Shown piece after piece: positions 1 to 5,051 of a DNA stretch of 5,051 bases. The position numbers and the translations under genes are program-made. The notes under the pieces are model-generated. The model had not been told where the DNA came from and searched no databases. It was given only the letters and a program-made list of their open reading frames with translations. Positions within the stretch are counted from its first letter, which is position 1; each line of letters starts with the position of its first letter. This DNA comes from JACVRW01 sp035705985 (GTDB lineage Bacteria > Actinomycetota > Thermoleophilia > Solirubrobacterales > Thermoleophilaceae), in contig DASSVP010000008.1 of NCBI GenBank assembly GCA_035705985.1, positions 1-5,051 on the forward strand, written 5' to 3'.

Positions 1-1910
1 TCGCCTTCCAGAGTGGCGCGTACGACGTCACCGTGCGCAACCAGTTCGCAATCGCCGCGCTATGGGCGGTCGCCGTGGCGGTGGGCGCGCTGGTCTGGCC
101 GCTCGAGCGCCAGCCGCGCGCCGCGCTCGTGGCCGGCGGGGCGCTCGCGGCGCTGCTCGCGTGGACGGCGGTCGCCATAGCGTGGTCCGACAGCGCCGAG
201 CGGGCGGTCACGGAGGTCAACCGCATCGCCTTCTATCTGGCCCTCTTCGCGATCGTCGTCGCGGCGTCTCGCCGCGGCAGCGGCGCGCGCTGGGCCGACG
301 GCCTGGCGCTCGGAATCGCGGCCACCGCGCTCCTCGGGCTCGTGAGCCGGCTCTTCCCCGACCTGATCGGGGACCGCGGCGTGTCGAGCTTCTTCCCCGG
401 AGGCACTCGCTATCTGGGCTACCCGCTCGACTACTGGAACGGGCTGGGGATATTCGTCGGCCTTGGGTTTCCGCTGCTTCTCCGCGCCGCGCTCGACGCG
501 CGCTCCCTCGTCGCCCGCTCGCTCGCCGTAGGGTTCGCGCCCGCGCTCTTCGCCACCCTCTATCTCACGTCGTCCCGCGGCGGGATGGGCACCGCCGCGC
601 TCGGCACGCTCGTCTTCGTCGCGCTCTACGGTGAGCGGCTCCGCGCGCTCGTCGCGCTTGCCGTGGTCGCCGCGGGCGCTGCAGGCGTCGTCGCGGTGAT
701 GTCCACGCGGACGGAGCTCGCTGACGGCAACCTGCAGGCCGAGGGAGTGGCGTCCCAGGGGGGCAGCGCCGCGCTCTGGATCGCCGGCATCTGCGCGGTG
801 TCGGGGCTGCTCTACACGCTCGCCACGCGGGTTCGGATTTCCACGCCGACGCTCCGCGTGCCGCGGCCCGCGCTCGCGGCGGCCGCGCTCGTGCTCGTCG
901 CCGCTGCGCTGGTCGCGGCCGATCCCGCCGCCCGCTTCGAGAGTTTCAAGCAACCGCCGAGCAACCCGTTCGCGCGCGCGGACGCGTCCGCGACGCCCGA
1001 CGGCGTGGCCGACACGCCGCGCCTCGCGCCGACATCCCGGCACCTGCTGAGCTCGACCGGGAACGGGCGCTGGCAGTTCTGGGGCGCCGCGGTCGACGAG
1101 TTCGAGACGAGGCCGCTGACCGGGCGCGGCCCCGGCTCGTACGAGGCGTGGTGGGCGCAGCACGGCTCGGTCTCCTACTTCACACGGCACGCACACTCGC
1201 TCTACCTGGAGACGCTCGGAGAGCTGGGGGCGGTGGGACTGCTTCTGCTGCTGGTGTTCCTGGGGGCGGGCCTCGGCGCTGCCGCGCGCCGACTCCGTCG
1301 GGTCGATGCAACGGCGCGAGGCGTCATCGCCGCCCTGGCGGGCGTCGTGGTGGCGTTCTGCTTCGCGGCGGGAATCGACTGGATCTGGCAACTCACGGTG
1401 GTCCCGGTGGTCGCGATCATCGCGCTCGCGGTCCTCGCCGGACCGCCCACCGCGCCGGACGCTCCGACACGGCCGCCACGCCCGCGGGCCGTCCGCCTCG
1501 CTGCCAGGCTGGCCGTCGTCGTGGCGGCCCTCGCCCTGATCGCGGCGCAGGTCGTGCCGTTCCTCGCCCAGGATGACATCCGGCGCAGCCAGCACAGGTT
1601 TGCGGCCGGTGATCTCGAGGCCGCGCGCGCCGCCGCGGTCAGCGCACGAAGACTCCAGCCGTGGGCCGCCTCGCCGTACCTCCAGCTGGCGCTTGTCGAA
1701 GAGCGCCGCGGCGAGCTGGATGCCGCCCGCTCGGCGATCTCGCAGGCGATCGAGCGCGACCGCCTCGACTGGCGGCTGTGGCTGACGGCAGCCCGCATGG
1801 ACAGCGCGTCCGGCCTTGAGCGCTCGGCGCGCGCCAAACTGGACCGGGCGATCAAGCTCAACCCGCGGTCGCCGGTGCTCGCGCCGCTTCGGAAGAGCGC
1901 TTCATCATGA
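1..1910 (+). CDS. O-antigen ligase/Wzy polymerase-like membrane protein with C-terminal TPR tail (5' partial)
   Basis: Probable polymerase or ligase that joins lipid-linked glycan units at the outer face of the cytoplasmic membrane. The frame is open to the left edge. A GTG at 33 is possible but has no Shine-Dalgarno, and the codons before it (AFQSGAYDVTV) read like the family's N-terminus, so the true start is probably upstream. Residues below count from GTG 33. About a dozen hydrophobic segments are visible. Wzy_C-type signatures are LTSSRGG (178-184), a long polar loop (about 300-395) with STGNGRWQFW (341-350) and TGRGPGSYEAWW, then RHAHSLYLETLGELG (385-399). H386 and H388 match the usual conserved loop histidine region. 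Four more membrane segments follow, then paired amphipathic helices (about 520-615) ending LDRAIKLNPRSP, typical of TPRs. The stop overlaps the next start as ATGA. Actinobacteria of this kind usually lack LPS, so a Wzy-like polymerase or a glycan transferase fits better than a true O-antigen ligase. Family confidence is high; exact reaction unknown. Confidence 0.88.
   Translation, partial: AFQSGAYDVTVRNQFAIAALWAVAVAVGALVWPLERQPRAALVAGGALAALLAWTAVAIAWSDSAERAVTEVNRIAFYLALFAIVVAASRRGSGARWADGLALGIAATALLGLVSRLFPDLIGDRGVSSFFPGGTRYLGYPLDYWNGLGIFVGLGFPLLLRAALDARSLVARSLAVGFAPALFATLYLTSSRGGMGTAALGTLVFVALYGERLRALVALAVVAAGAAGVVAVMSTRTELADGNLQAEGVASQGGSAALWIAGICAVSGLLYTLATRVRISTPTLRVPRPALAAAALVLVAAALVAADPAARFESFKQPPSNPFARADASATPDGVADTPRLAPTSRHLLSSTGNGRWQFWGAAVDEFETRPLTGRGPGSYEAWWAQHGSVSYFTRHAHSLYLETLGELGAVGLLLLLVFLGAGLGAAARRLRRVDATARGVIAALAGVVVAFCFAAGIDWIWQLTVVPVVAIIALAVLAGPPTAPDAPTRPPRPRAVRLAARLAVVVAALALIAAQVVPFLAQDDIRRSQHRFAAGDLEAARAAAVSARRLQPWAASPYLQLALVEERRGELDAARSAISQAIERDRLDWRLWLTAARMDSASGLERSARAKLDRAIKLNPRSPVLAPLRKSASS
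977..992. repeat. 16-bp perfect palindrome inside the polymerase gene
   Basis: CGCGGACG followed directly by its reverse complement CGTCCGCG, with no spacer. It lies in the codons for the extracytoplasmic loop (RADASA). In DNA this rich in G and C, and in Ala/Arg codons, such a palindrome can arise by chance. No second copy was seen in the window. Confidence 0.4.
1891..1897 (+). promoter_or_regulatory. Likely ribosome binding site for the hydrolase gene
   Basis: The purine run GGAAGAG lies within the last codons of the membrane-protein gene and ends 9 bases before the ATG at 1907. It resembles a moderate Shine-Dalgarno sequence and supports the ATG inside the ATGA overlap as the start. Translation is probably also coupled to termination of the upstream gene. 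Confidence 0.5.
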
Positions 1911-3394
1911 CTGGCGTGCGGACCAGGCGCGTCACCCTGACGCTGACGGCAACCATCCTCGCGTTCGTTCTCGCTGCTCCCGCGGCGGGCGCGAGCCACC
2001 CGCTGCGAACCGGCATCGTCGACGCCGGCCCGTTCACCCGGCCGGCGGAGATCCCCGCGGCGTTCGACCTCGCCCGCGCGGCCGGAACGAACACCATCAG
2101 GCTCTACACGATCTGGCGGCGCCACGCGCCCGCGACCCGCCCCGCGGGCTTCGATCCGGGGAACCCGGCCGACCCGGCCTACGACTGGTCGCTGCTCGAC
2201 CTGCAGGTCCGAACCGCGAAGGCGGAGGGCCTCGAGCCGATACTGAGTATCGAGGGTGCTCCGGAGTGGGCTACGGCGTCGAACCAACCGCTGCCCGGGA
2301 CGGTGAGGCCGAACCCCACCGAGTTCGCCCTGTTCGCGCGCGCTGCGGCCAGGCGCTACAGCGGCTCCTTCGGCGACCTGCCGCGCGTGCGGTACTGGCA
2401 GGCCTGGAACGAGCCGAACTACTTCCGCCACCTCGCTCCCCAGTACGACACGCCTGCGTCCGAGCCGGTGCGGCGGTCGAGCCGCCTGATCTCACCCGGC
2501 ATCTACCGTCGGCTCGCCAATGCGTTCGCGGACGCGGTGCACGGCGTGCGCGCCAGCAACGTCGTCATCGCCGGCGGGCTCTCGACCTTCGGAAACGAGA
2601 ATGCGAACACGCACGTGGCGCGCACGCTGCCGTTCATGCGCGCCCTGCTGTGCATGACCCGCCGCAACTCTCCGCAGCGGGGATGTCGCGGGCGTCTGAA
2701 GGCCGACGTCTGGTCGCACCACCCCTATACCGCGGGCGGGCCCACCCACCAGAACCTCTCGCCGGAGGACGTCTCCCTGGGAGACCTCGCCGAGATGCGG
2801 CGGCTGCTCAACGCGGCGATCAAGGCGAGGCACATCGTCAGCAGGCGGCGCGTCGAGTTCTGGGCGACCGAGGTCAGCTGGGACACGAACCCGCCCGACC
2901 CCGGCGCGGTGCCGATGCGGCTGCACCGGCGCTGGGTCGCCGAGGCGCTCTACCGGATGTGGAAAAACGGCATCTCGTCGGTCAACTGGTTCCAGATTCG
3001 TGACGCCGGCGGCGCGACTCCGGGCGAGCACCTCTTCGAGTCGGGTATGTACTTCGACTGCGACGGCGGACCGGAATGCTGGCGGCCGAAGCCGTCCCTG
3101 ACCGCGTTCCGTTTCCCGTTCGTCGCCTTCACGAGCCGGCAGGGCGTCCTCGTCTGGGGGCGCACCCCGTTCGGGCGGCGCGGCCGGGTCGCGATCGAGC
3201 AGCGCGGGTCGAGCTGGACAAGGGTGGCGACCCTGCGCAGCGACCGCCATGGCATCTTCACCGCGACGCTCGACGCTTCGAAGCGCGGGTACATGCGCGC
3301 GCGGCTGCTGCCGGCATCCGGCCGAGCCGGCGAGCTGTCGGTTCCGTTCTCACTCAGGCGGGTGCCGGATCGCCCGGTCAACCCCTTCGGCTGA
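1907..3394 (+). CDS. Secreted clan GH-A glycoside hydrolase (GH39/GH5-like, PslG-like)
   Basis: Predicted retaining glycosidase exported to the cell surface. The 495-residue product starts with a signal peptide: a basic n-region (VRTRR), a hydrophobic core (about 9-26) and an AGA|S signal peptidase I site after residue 29, with no lipobox cysteine. A TIM-barrel-like region follows (about 35-370). IRLYTIW (64-70) is an early strand. WNEPN (167-171) gives E169 as acid/base. VWSHHPY (268-274) fits the strand 5-6 region, and FWATEVSW (318-325) gives E322 as nucleophile. Four cysteines (249, 260, 385, 391) are all in the exported part and could form two disulfides. The last roughly 95 residues look like a small beta-sandwich (VWGRTPFGRRGRVAIEQR onward) with no membrane anchor or sorting signal. 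The ATG overlaps the upstream stop, so it is co-translated with the polymerase gene. By analogy with PslG of the Pseudomonas Psl operon, it may trim or release the polymer. The GH family number and substrate cannot be fixed by eye. Confidence 0.88.
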   Translation: MTGVRTRRVTLTLTATILAFVLAAPAAGASHPLRTGIVDAGPFTRPAEIPAAFDLARAAGTNTIRLYTIWRRHAPATRPAGFDPGNPADPAYDWSLLDLQVRTAKAEGLEPILSIEGAPEWATASNQPLPGTVRPNPTEFALFARAAARRYSGSFGDLPRVRYWQAWNEPNYFRHLAPQYDTPASEPVRRSSRLISPGIYRRLANAFADAVHGVRASNVVIAGGLSTFGNENANTHVARTLPFMRALLCMTRRNSPQRGCRGRLKADVWSHHPYTAGGPTHQNLSPEDVSLGDLAEMRRLLNAAIKARHIVSRRRVEFWATEVSWDTNPPDPGAVPMRLHRRWVAEALYRMWKNGISSVNWFQIRDAGGATPGEHLFESGMYFDCDGGPECWRPKPSLTAFRFPFVAFTSRQGVLVWGRTPFGRRGRVAIEQRGSSWTRVATLRSDRHGIFTATLDASKRGYMRARLLPASGRAGELSVPFSLRRVPDRPVNPFG

Positions 3395-3395
3395 G

Positions 3396-3410
3396 CGCGG
3401 CGAAGCCGCG
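3396..3410 (+). other. Perfect hairpin in the gene 2/gene 3 junction
   Basis: CGCGGC, a GAA loop, then GCCGCG gives a 6-bp all-GC stem with a three-base loop, beginning one base after the hydrolase stop (3392-3394). The core at 3400-3406 is GCGAAGC, the sequence known from oligonucleotide work as an unusually stable DNA mini-hairpin. The only Shine-Dalgarno-like purines before the glycosyltransferase (GGCGAAG, 3399-3405) are inside this stem and loop. No T-run follows, so it is not an intrinsic terminator. A role in translation or mRNA processing is inference. Confidence 0.5.
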
Positions 3411-3422
3411 GTCACGATCGTC

Positions 3423-4223
3423 GTGGTCGCGCATTCCGTCCGGGCGGAGCTCGAGCGCTGCTTCGACTCGATACGCCGGCACGCCGGCGTGCCGGCCGCC
3501 ACCATCCTGGTCGACAACGCCTCGCGCGACGATACGAGAGCGTGGGTACGAATGGAGCACCCTGAGGTAGAGGTGATCGCGCTCGACGAGAACCTCGGCG
3601 TCGCCGCGCGCGACCACGGGCTGCGCGAGTCACGTACTCCGTACACGCTCTTCCTCGACAGCGACGCGGCGCTGACCCCGGGCGCACTGCCCACGCTGGT
3701 CGATGCGCTCGAGCGCAATCCCGGCTGGGGCCTCGTGGGGCCCCGGCTCGTATACGACGACGGGACGCTGCAACGCTCCTGCCGCAGGTTCCCGCCGCGG
3801 CTGCTCCCGCTGCTGCGTCGGCCACCGCTCTCCTACGCCTTCGAGTCGCGGCCGACGGTAGCCCGGCATCTGATGGCGGACTTCGACCACGCGACCAGCC
3901 GGCCGGTGCTGTACGTGCTCGGCGCGTGCCAGCTGTTTCGCACCGACCTCGCGCGCCTCGCCGGGCCGTTCGACGACCGCGTCTTCCTCGGGTGGGACGA
4001 CGCGGACTGGTGCTTCCGGATCCGCGACGCGGGTGGTGAGATCGTCTTCGTCGCCGAGGCGACGGTGATCCACACGTATCGCCGCCAGACGCGCCGCCGG
4101 CCGGTGTCGCGGGCCGCCTGGCGCCAGCTCCAGGCGTTCGTGTACTTCCAGCGGCTCTACGGCGCGCGGCGCAGGGAGCTCGTGGCGCTGTCCGATCGGC
4201 TCGACCGCGGCGCGGCTGCGTGA
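3423..4223 (+). CDS. GT2 family glycosyltransferase, rhamnosyltransferase (WbbL)-like
   Basis: Predicted cytoplasmic, nucleotide-sugar-dependent transferase adding one sugar during glycan assembly. Counting from GTG 3423 (266 residues), it has the GT-A fold signs: ILVDNASRDD (28-37), DENLGVAARDHGL (55-67), the metal-binding DSD in LFLDSDAAL (D79 and D81), VGPRLVYDDGTLQRS, and the GWDDADWCFRIRDAG block, which corresponds to the family's usual Y-F-E-D-V-D-L-C-x-R motif, with D192-D193 where ED is normal. VIHTYRR and a basic C-terminal helix follow. The start is uncertain. Conserved similarity begins at about 3411 (VTIVVVAH), where the codon is GTC. The nearest standard in-frame starts are GTG 3423, which clips the first beta-strand, and ATG 3249, which would overlap the hydrolase gene by 146 bases. 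GTG 3423 is given as the conservative choice. The gene lies 28 bases after the hydrolase stop and overlaps the next gene as GTGA. The sugar is unknown; rhamnose is only the commonest assignment in this subgroup. Confidence 0.85.
   Translation: MVAHSVRAELERCFDSIRRHAGVPAATILVDNASRDDTRAWVRMEHPEVEVIALDENLGVAARDHGLRESRTPYTLFLDSDAALTPGALPTLVDALERNPGWGLVGPRLVYDDGTLQRSCRRFPPRLLPLLRRPPLSYAFESRPTVARHLMADFDHATSRPVLYVLGACQLFRTDLARLAGPFDDRVFLGWDDADWCFRIRDAGGEIVFVAEATVIHTYRRQTRRRPVSRAAWRQLQAFVYFQRLYGARRRELVALSDRLDRGAAA
3475..3496. repeat. 22-bp perfect palindrome near the start of the glycosyltransferase gene
   Basis: GCCGGCACGCC is followed immediately by its exact reverse complement GGCGTGCCGGC. The mRNA could fold it into a 9-bp stem with a CCGG loop. 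It lies in the codons for RRHAGVPA, the end of the first helix of the GT-A fold, about 50 bases into the gene. The flanking bases (C at 3474 and at 3497) do not pair. It is the longest perfect palindrome I noticed in the window. Function unknown, and chance in GC-rich coding DNA is possible. Confidence 0.55.
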
Positions 4224-5051
4224 GCTCCCCTCACGTGAGCATCGTGATGCCTGCCTGGCGTCCACGGCGCGAGTGGCTGCTGCAGGCGGTTGGAAGCGCG
4301 CTCGCGCAGCGCGACTGCAAGCTCGAGCTGATCGTTGTGGACGACGGGAACGACCAGCCGGTCGAGGATCTCCTCGCGGACGTCCGCGACCCGGCGCTCC
4401 GGGTCGTGCGAGTGGACCACGGCGGGTCGTCGCGCGCTCGCAACGCCGGCGTGGAGGCCGCCCGCGGACGGCTGATCCGCTTCGTCGACGCCGACGACGT
4501 CTACGAGCTGGGGAGCACAGCGCGCCTCGCGCGGCTGATCGGCGACGATGTCGCGATCGCCTACGGCCGCACGGTGTTCTGCGACTCGGAGCTCCGACCG
4601 GTCTGGACGATGTCGACGCAGCTCGAGGGCCGGATCGCGGCCGAGGCCGTTCTCGGCCGGTTTCGCGTTCGCATCCAGTCGCTGCTGTTCCCCGCTTCCG
4701 TCGTCCGCGACGCCGGTCCATGGGACCCCGCGCTCACCGTCTGTGAGGACCTCGAGTTCATCGCACGCGCGCTCGAGCACGCGCCGGTCAGGCCCGACCC
4801 GCACCCCGCGACCTGGTACCGCAAGCACGCCGCATCGGCCAGCGCGGACGTCGCGGCCGGCGACCAGGGCATCCGGTGCGTCATCGAGCGCTACCTCGAG
4901 CGGCACCCCGAGCAGCGCGGCACCGCGTTCGAGCGGCGGGCGCTGGCGTCGCGCCACGCTGTCGCGGCGCGTGCGCGGGCCACGCGCGGCATGGCGGGCC
5001 CGGCGCTCCGCCGCCTCGGCCGATCGCTCGCGCTCGACCCGCGCGAGGCCG
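4220..5051 (+). CDS. GT2 family glycosyltransferase (3' partial)
   Basis: A second predicted cytoplasmic GT-A sugar transferase, distinct from its neighbour; 277 codons are visible with no stop before the right edge. The GTG at 4220 shares bases with the upstream TGA (GTGA), so translation is probably coupled; no clear Shine-Dalgarno is present. Starting later, at ATG 4247, would remove the first beta-strand (HVSIVMPAW, 5-13), so GTG 4220 is preferred. Motifs in order: LELIVVDDGNDQP (35-47, nucleotide-binding aspartates), SSRARNAGVEAARG (70-83), FVDADD (88-93, metal-binding D-x-D at D90 and D92), CEDLEFIARALEH (E176-D177, the usual site of the catalytic base) and WYRKHAASAS (from 199), the common GT2 Y-R-x-H-x-x-S tail motif. 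The product then becomes Arg/Ala-rich and helical (about 225 onward), ending at LRRLGRSLALDPREA, so perhaps only a few residues are missing. Donor and acceptor cannot be told from the sequence. It most likely serves the same glycan pathway as the other genes here. Confidence 0.87.
   Translation, partial: MSSPHVSIVMPAWRPRREWLLQAVGSALAQRDCKLELIVVDDGNDQPVEDLLADVRDPALRVVRVDHGGSSRARNAGVEAARGRLIRFVDADDVYELGSTARLARLIGDDVAIAYGRTVFCDSELRPVWTMSTQLEGRIAAEAVLGRFRVRIQSLLFPASVVRDAGPWDPALTVCEDLEFIARALEHAPVRPDPHPATWYRKHAASASADVAAGDQGIRCVIERYLERHPEQRGTAFERRALASRHAVAARARATRGMAGPALRRLGRSLALDPREA

Noticed and set aside
60..1595. Long open frame on the minus strand (about 511 codons) opposite the membrane-protein gene
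   Set aside because: The translation is Arg/Glu/Gly-rich with no recognisable domain, and the + strand frame has clear Wzy_C and TPR signatures. It is an expected by-product of high-GC coding sequence.
2128..2151. GC-rich inverted repeat (GCCCGCG / CGCGGGC) considered as a regulatory stem
   Set aside because: Short arms in the coding region of the hydrolase, with Pro/Ala/Arg codons that readily produce such pairs; nothing else marks the site.
1202..2431. Minus-strand open frame of about 409 codons crossing the gene 1/gene 2 junction
   Set aside because: Low-complexity Arg/Ser/Ala composition that runs antisense across two well-supported genes; no motif seen.
3249..3422. ATG 3249 as the start of the first glycosyltransferase
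   Set aside because: It would overlap the hydrolase gene by 146 bases. The added residues are an Arg/Cys/Ser-rich out-of-frame reading of the hydrolase C-terminus with no GT2 similarity, and there is no Shine-Dalgarno.
4638..4659. Hairpin with 8-bp stem (CGGCCGAG / CTCGGCCG, 6-base loop) considered as a terminator
   Set aside because: It lies inside the second glycosyltransferase with the frame open on both sides and no T-run after it; likely chance in GC-rich codons.
3630..4721. Minus-strand open frame of about 363 codons opposite the two glycosyltransferases
   Set aside because: Almost entirely Arg/Pro/Ala/Gly; both + strand genes here carry intact GT2 motifs.

Overview
The window is a compact, very GC-rich, four-gene stretch. 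All genes are on the + strand and almost no bases are non-coding. Codon third positions are overwhelmingly G or C, GTG starts are used, and two junctions are stop/start overlaps. This points to a high-GC actinobacterium. The look of the proteins (an Ala/Arg/Val-rich polymerase with a TPR tail, a secreted PslG-like hydrolase, paired GT2 enzymes) suggests Thermoleophilia (Solirubrobacterales/Gaiellales type), but that placement is inference only.

Layout: (1) bases 1-1910, a polytopic O-antigen ligase/Wzy-polymerase-like membrane protein with a C-terminal TPR-like tail, cut by the left edge; (2) 1907-3394, a secreted clan GH-A glycoside hydrolase with both catalytic glutamates visible, joined to gene 1 by ATGA; (3) about 3411/3423-4223, a GT2 glycosyltransferase of the rhamnosyltransferase (WbbL-like) type with an unclear start codon; (4) 4220-5051, a second GT2 glycosyltransferase, joined to gene 3 by GTGA and cut by the right edge. 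No gene-free stretch exceeds about 30 bases. I see no promoter, intrinsic terminator, tRNA, rRNA, CRISPR array, insertion sequence or attachment site.

Together these look like the middle of an exopolysaccharide or cell-surface glycan operon. The two cytoplasmic GT2 enzymes would add sugars to a lipid-linked unit. The membrane protein would polymerise the units or transfer them to an acceptor at the outer face of the membrane. The secreted hydrolase would trim, release or edit the polymer, by analogy with PslG in the Pseudomonas Psl operon. Substrate and product cannot be read from the sequence.

The least ordinary spot is the gene 2/gene 3 junction. A perfect 6-bp-stem hairpin containing the GCGAAGC mini-hairpin motif begins one base after the gene 2 stop. 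No ATG, GTG or TTG lies where the glycosyltransferase fold should begin, and a 22-bp perfect palindrome sits just inside gene 3. The gene families themselves are known types; I do not see a wholly new system here.
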